A stretch of 51,764 bases of DNA, taken from CAIVAT01 sp037128705. Lineage in GTDB: Bacteria; Bacteroidota; Bacteroidia; Bacteroidales; FEN-979. Both the position numbers and the translations under genes were made by a program. The notes below the pieces were generated by a model that ran no database searches, had not been told where the DNA came from, and worked only from the letters and a program-made list of their open reading frames with translations. This document shows, piece by piece, positions 1 to 8,128 of the stretch (position 1 is the first letter of the stretch; each line of letters begins with the position of its first letter). Where the stretch lies: contig JBAXVX010000028.1 of NCBI GenBank assembly GCA_037128705.1, forward strand, positions 1 to 51,764, in the 5' to 3' direction.

Positions 1-81
1 GTAAAACGAAGAACCTTAGCCAATCAAATTTCAACTAAATAATGGACAACCTCATCAGGACAGACTTAATACCTATTTTAA

Positions 82-1020
82 ATGAAAACAGAGTCATCAG
101 AATCATTGGCAGATAAGATTAAATTGTTGAAGATAGAGAAAAATGCCGTTATTCTAGCACATTATTATCAGATTCCTGAAATTCAGGACCTAGCTGATTT
201 TGTCGGTGACAGTCTCGGATTATCTCAAAATGCATTGGATACGAAGGCAGAAATCATTGTATTTTCAGGTGTTCACTTCATGGCTGAAACCGCAAAAATT
301 CTCAATCCTTCAAAAAAAGTTCTTATACCCGACCTGAATGCAGGCTGTTCACTGGCCGATTCTTGTCCGCCGGATAAGTTCAGAGCATTTAAACAAAATT
401 ATCCCAATCATATTGTCATATCTTACATAAACTGCTCCGCCCTGATTAAAACAATGTCGGATGTTATCTGTACCTCAAGCAATGCAATAAAAATCGTACA
501 ATCTTTTCATAAAGATCAGAAAATAATTTTTGCTCCGGATAAAAATTTGGGAGGGTATATAAATGCATTGACGGGTAGAAACATGGTTTTATGGGATGGA
601 AGTTGTGAAGTTCATGAATTAATAAAGTCGGAAGCCGTAATTAAGTTAAAATCAGATAATCCGGATGCAAAAATAATTGCTCATCCTGAATGTAAGGCGG
701 TAATACTTCAGATTGCCGATTTTATTGGTTCTACAACGGCTTTGTTAAATTATACGGTGAAAAGTGATGAGAAAAAATTCATTGTGGCCACTGAAACAGG
801 AATTCTTCACCAAATGAAAAAAGCATCACCTGATAAAGAATTTTTAATTGTACCATCAGACGAAACATGTGCATGTAATGACTGTTCTTATATGAAGATG
901 AACACATTGGAAAAATTATATTTGTGTTTAAAGAACGAACAACCCGAATTAAATTTATCAGAAAACGTGATACAGAAGGCAAAGAAACCTATCTTGCGGA
1001 TGCTGGAGTTATCTCAATAA
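82..1020 (+). CDS. nadA: Quinolinate synthase NadA
   Basis: NadA condenses iminoaspartate with dihydroxyacetone phosphate to quinolinate, in cytosolic de novo NAD synthesis, using a [4Fe-4S] cluster. The 312-residue protein has the family's usual length. It shows the N-terminal AHYYQ motif (26-30), the NAGCSLADSC segment with a probable cluster cysteine C89, the WDGSCEVHE stretch (171-179), HPEC with C204, a TETG motif (237-240) and a C-terminal CACNDC cluster (263-268) that supplies the third ligand. The ATG at 82 gives a complete N-terminus. No nadB or nadC is next to it; it heads a run of same-strand genes with a 19-base gap to the next one. By eye it is more A+T-rich than most of the window. 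The identification is firm. Confidence 0.97.
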   Translation: MKTESSESLADKIKLLKIEKNAVILAHYYQIPEIQDLADFVGDSLGLSQNALDTKAEIIVFSGVHFMAETAKILNPSKKVLIPDLNAGCSLADSCPPDKFRAFKQNYPNHIVISYINCSALIKTMSDVICTSSNAIKIVQSFHKDQKIIFAPDKNLGGYINALTGRNMVLWDGSCEVHELIKSEAVIKLKSDNPDAKIIAHPECKAVILQIADFIGSTTALLNYTVKSDEKKFIVATETGILHQMKKASPDKEFLIVPSDETCACNDCSYMKMNTLEKLYLCLKNEQPELNLSENVIQKAKKPILRMLELSQ

Positions 1021-1038
1021 CAAACCATGTGAATTTCT

Positions 1039-2607
1039 ATGAAAATCTTTAATAAACGCTTTTATTTTCAGTTTATTCTGATTTTGTTTTTCCTGTTTTT
1101 CTTTGAATTTATTTATGCGCAGGACACCCTTCTGAGGGATGGATTTAGTAAGTTTTATTATCCAAAAGGGAGTATTTCGAGTGAAGGAACGCTAAAAAAC
1201 GGTAAACCGGATGGTTACTGGAAATCCTATAATGAAAATGGATCCATAAAATCGGAGGGGAACCGGAAAAATTTCGAATTGGATAGTTTATGGAAGTTTT
1301 ACAACCAGGAGGGGAAATTACTTCTTGAAATTTACTATAAATCGGGGAAAAAGAATGGATTGAAAACCAACTATCTTGACAAGGAGACCGTCAGGGAAAA
1401 TTTTATTAATGATGTGAAGGAGGGATATACCCGGTATTACGATGCAAACGGAAAAATTAAGCAGGAGACCCCCTTTGTCAAAGGGCTTGAACAGGGTTTT
1501 GGGAAAGAATACGCTTCCGACGGAACGATAATCACACTGACCGAATACAAAAAGGGTTTTATTGTTGACAGGCTTCGGATCAACAGAAAAGACAGCCAGG
1601 GCAAAAAACAGGGCCGATGGTATATTTTTTACGAAAGCGGGAATTTGAAATCCGAAGTTACTTACAAGGATGATATGAGAAATGGGTACCTCAAGGAATA
1701 TACCGAAAGTGGTGATTTATTGAAGATATCAAAATACATCGATGATGTTATACAACCCGAGGCACAGGAAATTCAAAAACTTGAGGTGCAGAATGAATAT
1801 TATCCCAATGGCACAATAAAAATTAGCGCCATGTTCAGGAATGGTATCCCGGAAGGACTGAAACGCGAGTATGCTGAAGATGGCAAGTTAGAAAAAGCTT
1901 ACCTTTACCAAAACGGAGTAGTCACAGGTGAGGGAATTGTGAAGGATGATGGTAATCGTGACGGGCCCTGGAAAGATTTTTATGCTGACGGATCACTTAA
2001 GGCGGAGGGAAATTATGACAATGGCAAGCAGGTTGGCGATTGGAAATATTATCATCTCAACGGAAAAATAGAGCAAACAGGAAGATTCAATAAGCAGGGC
2101 AAATATGACGCAACCTGGAAATGGTATTTTGACAACGGAAAGTTGCTCAAAGAGGAGAATTACCGTTCAGGGCTTAAAGATGGCATGTCAACCGAGTATG
2201 ATGAAACCGGGAAAGTGATTGAGGAGGGAGAATTTGTCAACGGCAATGAGGATGGTCCCTGGTTTGAACTTATTGGTGATTGTTTTATTCGCGGGACATA
2301 CCGCGACGGTCTGCGCAACGGAATCTGGTATAATTATTACCTCATCAGCGATGGTTTAAAGACCGACAGCATTTGTTTTTTTAAGGGTAATTACATTGAT
2401 GATAATCCTGATGGAAAACATGTCTACTACTGGGAAAATGAAAAGGTTAAGGACGAGGGATCCTATGTAATGGGGAAGAAAGAGGGAGAATGGTATAAAT
2501 ACAATTCAGACGGAACATTATTCATGATCATTACCTATAAGCAAGGAGTTGAAACCCGGTACGATGGTGTAAAAATAAAACCCCCATATGAAAAAGAGGA
2601 GGATTAA
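1039..2607 (+). CDS. Secreted YwqK/MORN-like repeat protein
   Basis: This 522-residue protein begins with a strongly hydrophobic signal sequence (about residues 9-27, ending FIYAQ), so it is probably exported. The rest is a chain of about 20-25-residue repeats of the form G-x-W-x-x-Y-x-x-x-G-x-x-x-x-E-x-x-Y-x-x-G, for example around DGYWKSYNENGSIKSEG and VGDWKYYHLNGKIEQTG. Such repeats are typical of the MORN_2 family and of proteins labelled YwqK antitoxin in Bacteroidota, where a true antitoxin role is generally unproven. They probably form an extended beta structure in the envelope or at the surface. The stop codon directly precedes the next start, so the two are likely co-transcribed. The biological role is unknown. 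Confidence 0.8.
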   Translation: MKIFNKRFYFQFILILFFLFFFEFIYAQDTLLRDGFSKFYYPKGSISSEGTLKNGKPDGYWKSYNENGSIKSEGNRKNFELDSLWKFYNQEGKLLLEIYYKSGKKNGLKTNYLDKETVRENFINDVKEGYTRYYDANGKIKQETPFVKGLEQGFGKEYASDGTIITLTEYKKGFIVDRLRINRKDSQGKKQGRWYIFYESGNLKSEVTYKDDMRNGYLKEYTESGDLLKISKYIDDVIQPEAQEIQKLEVQNEYYPNGTIKISAMFRNGIPEGLKREYAEDGKLEKAYLYQNGVVTGEGIVKDDGNRDGPWKDFYADGSLKAEGNYDNGKQVGDWKYYHLNGKIEQTGRFNKQGKYDATWKWYFDNGKLLKEENYRSGLKDGMSTEYDETGKVIEEGEFVNGNEDGPWFELIGDCFIRGTYRDGLRNGIWYNYYLISDGLKTDSICFFKGNYIDDNPDGKHVYYWENEKVKDEGSYVMGKKEGEWYKYNSDGTLFMIITYKQGVETRYDGVKIKPPYEKEED

Positions 2608-3453
2608 ATGAAGACAGAGCGACCAAAAAGAGCAGAAAAAGTTATCAAGCTTGACAGGGCAAGCCTTCCAGAAAAAAGAAGCACCCCCAAAAAGGTAATC
2701 AGGCGCGGTGAAAATCGTCCCGATTCAGATCAGATGCGGCTAAACAAGTATATTTCCAATTCGGGGATCTGCTCACGGCGCGAAGCTGATAAACTGATTG
2801 AAGCAGGAGCAGTTTCAGTCAACGGGAAAGTCATTACGGAACTTGGCACCAAGGTTGGCCCGGGTGATAAAATTCAATATGGCGACCAGACCATCAACCG
2901 CGAAAAACCAAAATATCTGTTATTAAACAAACCCAAGGGATATATAACCACTGCGGACGACCCGGAAAAAAGGAAAACGGTAATGACCCTCGTTGCAGGT
3001 GCCTGCAAGGAGCGGATCTATCCGGTTGGCCGGCTCGACAGGAATACTACCGGGTTACTTCTTTTCACCAACGACGGGATGATTGCCAAAAAGCTAACGC
3101 ATCCACGGTATGGGATAAAAAAAATATACCATGTTGAGATCGATAAAAACCTGACGCGGATCGATTTTTTAAAAATACAGGAGGGTTTTAAACTTGAGGA
3201 TGAGCAGGTTAAAGTCGACAGTATTGAATATATTGGTGATGGAAAGGATAAAAAGCAGATAGGCCTTGAATTACATTCCGGGCAGAACCGAATCGTAAGA
3301 AGAATTTTTGAACATTTCGAATACAAAGTCTTAAGACTCGACCGCGTTTATTATGCAGGGCTTACCAAAAAGAATTTACCCCGGGGTCATTGGAGGTTCC
3401 TCGAAGAGCAGGAGATAAACATGCTTAAAATGATCAGTTCAAATATCGGATAA
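2608..3453 (+). CDS. rluB: rRNA pseudouridine synthase, RsuA/RluB family
   Basis: The enzyme isomerises a specific uridine of ribosomal RNA to pseudouridine. A basic, low-complexity N-terminal tail (1-40) precedes an S4 RNA-binding domain (about 43-90, MRLNKYISNSGICSRREADKLI). The catalytic domain follows, with the family motif GRLDRNTTGLLLFTNDG, in which D144 is the expected nucleophile. The family signature GQNRIVRRIF is near residue 230. The 281-residue length is normal for Bacteroidota RluB-like proteins, which often carry such a charged extension. The start immediately follows the previous stop. The exact target (23S or 16S position) cannot be read from the sequence, so the symbol reflects the closest subfamily only. 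Confidence 0.88.
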   Translation: MKTERPKRAEKVIKLDRASLPEKRSTPKKVIRRGENRPDSDQMRLNKYISNSGICSRREADKLIEAGAVSVNGKVITELGTKVGPGDKIQYGDQTINREKPKYLLLNKPKGYITTADDPEKRKTVMTLVAGACKERIYPVGRLDRNTTGLLLFTNDGMIAKKLTHPRYGIKKIYHVEIDKNLTRIDFLKIQEGFKLEDEQVKVDSIEYIGDGKDKKQIGLELHSGQNRIVRRIFEHFEYKVLRLDRVYYAGLTKKNLPRGHWRFLEEQEINMLKMISSNIG

Positions 3454-3456
3454 ACT

Positions 3457-4293
3457 ATGAATCCAATCAGTATTTACATTGTTGAAGATGAACTTTTAAT
3501 CTCTGCAAGTTTAAAATCACAACTTCAGCATTTTGGTTATGAAGTCCGTGGTTCGGCGATGAGTGGGGAAATCTGTCTCGAAGAGATTGCAGAATTGTCA
3601 CGGCAGGGAAGAGAACCGGAAATTGTGTTGATGGATATTCATCTGCGGGGCGAAATGGACGGTATTGAAACTGCGAAAAAAATGAATGAGAAATTCAATT
3701 GCGCCATCATTTTTCTTACCGGTCAGAGTTCAAAAGAGGTTTATGAGCGTTCGTTTAAAATCAAACCCTTTGGATATCTTCTGAAGCCAATTGACATGGA
3801 GCAGACTAAAATGACGGTTGAAATAGCCTCTTATCAGCGAAATCTTGAAATCGAGAACAACCTTTATCAGAAAGATCTTGAAGCCCTGTTGGAAAAACGG
3901 TCCCAGGAAAATAAAGAGTTGATTTCCATATATCAAAGCATTGTCGATAATTCCTTATTGGGGTTGGCCATCATGCAGGATGAGAGGTTCGTCTTTGCAA
4001 ATAAAAGATCAGCAGAGATCTTCGGTTATTCTCAGGAGGAATTTAATACTTTTTCAATTCACAACATTGTTGGTTTTTTGCACCCGGAGGACAAGGAAAA
4101 AATAATTTCTTTATCGCAAAACGCAATGGTTAATAATGACGGTCCGCATCGAACGTGTGTCAGGATTTCTACCCGTGATAACCAGATTAAGCATATTGAA
4201 ACTGCTGTAAAATACATTGTGTTTAAAGGAAAACCCGCCCTTCATCAGTCTTTTTTGGATATCACAGATTATTGTCTTGCTAGAAATTCATAA
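3457..4293 (+). CDS. Response regulator: receiver plus PAS domain
   Basis: The protein has 278 residues. An N-terminal receiver domain (4-125) has the acidic pair E10-D11, phosphoacceptor D60 in VLMDIHL, T88 and K110, so it should be phosphorylatable. A coiled segment (about 127-155) leads to a PAS domain (about 155-275) with the typical FANKRSAEIFGYSQEEF stretch. There is no histidine-kinase, HTH or GGDEF output, so it probably works as an input or relay partner for a hybrid kinase encoded elsewhere. No kinase gene is adjacent. The same spacing of D60, T88 and K110 occurs in the receiver protein at 49434, suggesting paralogy. It starts 3 bases after the pseudouridine synthase gene. Confidence 0.85.
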   Translation: MNPISIYIVEDELLISASLKSQLQHFGYEVRGSAMSGEICLEEIAELSRQGREPEIVLMDIHLRGEMDGIETAKKMNEKFNCAIIFLTGQSSKEVYERSFKIKPFGYLLKPIDMEQTKMTVEIASYQRNLEIENNLYQKDLEALLEKRSQENKELISIYQSIVDNSLLGLAIMQDERFVFANKRSAEIFGYSQEEFNTFSIHNIVGFLHPEDKEKIISLSQNAMVNNDGPHRTCVRISTRDNQIKHIETAVKYIVFKGKPALHQSFLDITDYCLARNS

Positions 4294-4295
4294 TT

Positions 4296-6242
4296 ATGAG
4301 AAAGTTTCTTTTATTTCTTATTGCCGGTTTTTTTTCTTCTGCACTGGCCCAGGTTCCCTTGGGGGAATTGGTAAAGAAAGCAGGAGATTTCAAAACATAT
4401 CCGGGAAACGATGAGCTGATCATTTTTGACAGCACCCTTGTTGATATGCAGGAGTCGGGGCTTACCTACGTTCAGAATCACATACTCACAAAAGTATTAA
4501 CCAATCACGGTGCACTCGATTTGAGTGTGGTTAAATATGGTTATGATCCCCTGTCGGCATTTGTTGAAATTAAAAAAGCGGTGATTTACAAGAACGACGG
4601 CCGAATCATTGAACTTGATGTCAGCAGGGGAATGGATTATCCGGCTTCGGCCAGGGCCATATACTGGGGGGCCAGGGAAAAAATGCTTGAAATCGGGCGG
4701 CTCGAACCGGGCGACGCGGTTGAAATGGTGATGTTTAGAAAAGGGTTTACCTATGCGCTGTTGACTTCAGATGAGGATGAAAAATATATTCCACCCATGA
4801 AGGGAGAATTTTATGACATTGTCGAGTTTTTTAATGCTTATCCGGTGAAAAATAAAGTATACCAGGTTTTAGTACCCAAAGACAAACCGCTTCAATATCA
4901 GTTCTATAATGGAGAGGTTCAATCTTCATGCTGGTTTTCTGGCGGAAAGATGAAATATTCTTTCAGCAAAAAGGATATCATGCCAATAAAGGGCGAGCCG
5001 CGCATGGTGGCGATGATTGATGTTGCCCCCAAATTACTGGTATCAACAACACCCAAATGGAATGAAAAATCAACCTGGTTTTTTAAGGTAAATGAGGATT
5101 TTGGCAGTTTTGCTTCAACCGTGGAAATCAAAACCAAGGTAAATGAAATTCTGAAGGGAGCCGAAAACGAAATGGATTCCGTCGCCCGGTTAACACACTG
5201 GTGCGCCGATGAAATCCGTTATTCGGGGATTTCAATGGGGTGTGGCGAGGGATTCACGCTGCACAAGGGTGAAATGACTTTTACCGACCGATGTGGTGTA
5301 TGCAAGGATAAAGCCGGCATGCTCATAACCATGCTGCGTGCCGCGGGATTTCAATCTTACCCTGCCATGACCATGGCCGGATCGCGGATTGATTACATTC
5401 CAGCCGACCAGTTCAATCATTGTGTAACTGTGGTCAAATTACGTGACGGGAAATACCACCTGCTTGATCCGACCTGGGTTCCCTTTGTCCGGGAATTGTG
5501 GTCAAGTGCAGAACAGCAGCAGCAATACCTGATGGGGGTTCCCGAAGGTGCCGACCTGGCAACCACTCCCTTATCAGATCCTGAAAATCACTATATAAAA
5601 ATTGATGGTGTTGCGGAGTTAAAGATTGACGGAACACTCACCGGCAGCATTACCATTGCGGGCGAAGGACAATCGGATGCAGCCATCCGCGGCATATTCA
5701 AGAGCTCAAGTCAGACAACCTGGTATCAGAATGTAGAACGGGAATTACTGAAACTATGGCCCCAGGCCAGGGTTACCCGGGTTAATTATCCTGATCTGGT
5801 TAATTATCAAAAATCCAATATCTGGATCACCATTGATTATATAATCCCTGATTTTGCCATGGTTTCGGGTACAACCATGATATTTACCCCTCTTTCGGCA
5901 GGCGGAATTTTCAAATCTTTTCAGGGTCAGCTATCTTTTGATACCGGTTTGAAAGAGCGAAAATATCCTTTCAGGGACCGTTGTTCCAGAAAAGTTGAAA
6001 TGAACGAATCAATAAAACTTCCTGAGATCAAGAAAGTTATCCGGATCCCCGAATCGATTTCAAAACCCGGCGATGTGGCCTCTTATCAAGGGGGATATGT
6101 TATTTCAAACGGATCGGTTATCTTTTCAGGAAAATCGATTTTTGGCAAAAGACAATACGATGCGCAGGACTGGTCGGAGTTCAGAGCAACTGTTGAAGCC
6201 CAAAACCGGTTCGGTGAACAACCGGTTATTGTCGGATTATAA
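4296..6242 (+). CDS. DUF3857 / transglutaminase-like secreted protein
   Basis: This 648-residue protein has a cleavable signal peptide (1-19, ending SSALAQ). A DUF3857-type beta domain (about 40-250) precedes a transglutaminase-like core (about 285-395). A plausible catalytic triad is visible: C336 in GVCKDKAGM, H375 in FNHCVTVV and D391 in LLDPTW. A C-terminal beta-rich region with a GTLTGS segment follows, as in DUF3858-type tails. Members are common in Bacteroidota, are predicted to be periplasmic or outer-membrane associated, and have no settled substrate; they may be peptidases or amide-bond-forming enzymes. It begins 2 bases after the regulator and is followed at 31 bases by a degenerate relative, suggesting an operon in which the two proteins act together. 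Confidence 0.85.
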   Translation: MRKFLLFLIAGFFSSALAQVPLGELVKKAGDFKTYPGNDELIIFDSTLVDMQESGLTYVQNHILTKVLTNHGALDLSVVKYGYDPLSAFVEIKKAVIYKNDGRIIELDVSRGMDYPASARAIYWGAREKMLEIGRLEPGDAVEMVMFRKGFTYALLTSDEDEKYIPPMKGEFYDIVEFFNAYPVKNKVYQVLVPKDKPLQYQFYNGEVQSSCWFSGGKMKYSFSKKDIMPIKGEPRMVAMIDVAPKLLVSTTPKWNEKSTWFFKVNEDFGSFASTVEIKTKVNEILKGAENEMDSVARLTHWCADEIRYSGISMGCGEGFTLHKGEMTFTDRCGVCKDKAGMLITMLRAAGFQSYPAMTMAGSRIDYIPADQFNHCVTVVKLRDGKYHLLDPTWVPFVRELWSSAEQQQQYLMGVPEGADLATTPLSDPENHYIKIDGVAELKIDGTLTGSITIAGEGQSDAAIRGIFKSSSQTTWYQNVERELLKLWPQARVTRVNYPDLVNYQKSNIWITIDYIIPDFAMVSGTTMIFTPLSAGGIFKSFQGQLSFDTGLKERKYPFRDRCSRKVEMNESIKLPEIKKVIRIPESISKPGDVASYQGGYVISNGSVIFSGKSIFGKRQYDAQDWSEFRATVEAQNRFGEQPVIVGL

Positions 6243-6273
6243 ATGCAATTTTCCATTGAAATACCTTGTTTTT

Positions 6274-8115
6274 ATGAAAATGCGATACCTGATTTCTTTT
6301 TTACTTATCTATTTTGTCATCGTTCCTTCTCTGGTCAGGGCCCAGGATGAAAAACAGGATGCCCGGTATCAATCCATAACCAGGGAATACACCCTGAATG
6401 CCGACGGAAGCGTCGACTACCGGTATGTAAAAGAGCAAAAGTTGCTGACCTACCGGGCGTTTCATAACCTTTATGGTGAAACTTTTTTTGTATATAATCC
6501 GGTTTATCAGAAACTGAAAATCAACGAGGTATACACGGTTATGGCAGACGGGAAAAAAATTGTTGCCCCGACAAATTCCTTTAATGAGGTACTCCCGGGA
6601 TTCGCAAATAACGCCCCAGCATACAATTCGTTGCGTGAAATGGTGATCACACATACAGGCCTTGAACGGAATTCCACCATTAAGCTGGATTACCAGATTC
6701 ACACCGAAAAGGGCATTTTTCCTGCCCTGATGGGCAATGAATTGCTGGCTGAAGCGGAACCGGTAAAATCTCTTGAGTTCCGGGTTCGGATCCCCGCCGG
6801 ACAAAAGCTCTATTATAAATTGTTTAATGCTGATTTTCAACCTGAAATGAGCAGGGACGGAAATGTTGAGGTTTATACATGGAAGATGAACAACATGGCG
6901 GCAATTTCAGTTGAAGAATCACAACCCGGGGCAAATGCAAGCTATCCACGACTTGTTTTCAGCACATCCGATAACCGGGAAAAAACATGCTCCTTTTTAA
7001 CTACCCAACCAGCGTTTAGATTTTTGCTTACCGACCCGATGAAAAAGGCAGTCAGCGCCCTTGTGGCTGAAAAGGGGGATACTTTCGAATTGGCGCAGAA
7101 AATACAGGAACAGGTTGTGAATGACATGCGGCTGTATCCGATTCCTTTGAGGGTGAGCCTATACCAATGCCGCACCCCGGAGGAAACCTGGAACAGCAAT
7201 GGTGGAACAGTCATAGAAAAGGCTGTCCTGGCCACCGCACTTATGAAATCAGCAGGACTTCATGCAACCGTTGTCGGAATTGTAAGAACGGCTTTTTCAG
7301 ATGATCATATCGCCTCTTTGGCCGACATGGAGGATTTCGCCGTGCAGGTTGAATTTAAAGACCAGGGAACCTGGTATTTTTCCCTGACGGGGGTAAATGC
7401 CAATAACCTGAAATATTCACTTCCGGGAAGATCATTTATATTGTTGCAGCCAGAAAAGGGTTTTCCTATGATAAAAGCAGAAACCCCTCAACAGAAGGTG
7501 GTAATACAGGGAAATTTTATCGTTTCATCCGATCCTAAATTAACCGGGGAGATCATAATAAACCTGGATGGAGGGGTCTATCCTTACGCAAGCCTTTTGG
7601 GGGATAAAAGAAAATTGAAAAACCTCATTTCAGGCGGGTTGATAGGCAGCGATACAAACAATTTGAAAACCAGCACCCTGAATGTAAAAAACGGATCCCA
7701 AACCTATATTGCTCAAAGCGATAAACCCTTCAGAAAGGATTCGAACTTTTATTATTTTACGCTTCCCTCGTTGCTTTCGGGTATTGAAAGCTGGGGGATC
7801 AGGACGCTATCGGAGAAGCGGGAAAATGCTTATGAAATTCCCTCTGTCGCCGAAGAAAAATACACATACACCTTCATCCTGCCAACCAGCCTGCAATTGT
7901 TCACCCCGGCCAAGAAACTGGTTATCAGCAATAAGGCTGGAAGTTTTGAATGGAATGTGACCATGGAAGGGGGGAAGACCGTTGTGACGCGCCGGGTGAA
8001 ATTTAATGAACGGGTTTATCAGCAGCCAAATTATCAGGACTTTAAGAGCCTAATGGACCACTGGAACGACCCCTGGTACCGTCAGCTTATTTTTACGTCA
8101 GAAAACAAACAATAA
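6274..8115 (+). CDS. DUF3857-family protein, transglutaminase core degenerate
   Basis: I start this 613-residue protein at the ATG at 6274 because it yields a signal peptide (MKMRYLISFLLIYF..., ending VRAQ at about 24); the frame is open further upstream but that would overlap the preceding gene. The architecture follows the previous gene: a DUF3857-like beta domain (about 35-240), then a helical transglutaminase-like section (about 255-375). The expected cysteine position near residue 312 reads NGGTVIEKAVLATALMKSAG, with no Cys, and the expected Asp near 371 is replaced in FSLTGVN. It is therefore probably a non-catalytic partner or binding protein. It ends 13 bases from convergent dnaG, with no obvious terminator between them. 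Confidence 0.78.
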   Translation: MKMRYLISFLLIYFVIVPSLVRAQDEKQDARYQSITREYTLNADGSVDYRYVKEQKLLTYRAFHNLYGETFFVYNPVYQKLKINEVYTVMADGKKIVAPTNSFNEVLPGFANNAPAYNSLREMVITHTGLERNSTIKLDYQIHTEKGIFPALMGNELLAEAEPVKSLEFRVRIPAGQKLYYKLFNADFQPEMSRDGNVEVYTWKMNNMAAISVEESQPGANASYPRLVFSTSDNREKTCSFLTTQPAFRFLLTDPMKKAVSALVAEKGDTFELAQKIQEQVVNDMRLYPIPLRVSLYQCRTPEETWNSNGGTVIEKAVLATALMKSAGLHATVVGIVRTAFSDDHIASLADMEDFAVQVEFKDQGTWYFSLTGVNANNLKYSLPGRSFILLQPEKGFPMIKAETPQQKVVIQGNFIVSSDPKLTGEIIINLDGGVYPYASLLGDKRKLKNLISGGLIGSDTNNLKTSTLNVKNGSQTYIAQSDKPFRKDSNFYYFTLPSLLSGIESWGIRTLSEKRENAYEIPSVAEEKYTYTFILPTSLQLFTPAKKLVISNKAGSFEWNVTMEGGKTVVTRRVKFNERVYQQPNYQDFKSLMDHWNDPWYRQLIFTSENKQ

Positions 8116-8128
8116 CTGCCGGAACGGG

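Noticed and set aside
1..81. Possible C-terminal end of an upstream gene
   Set aside because: Frames 1 and 3 both stay open only to early stops (codons ending at 42 and 38), and no recognisable sequence is long enough to choose.
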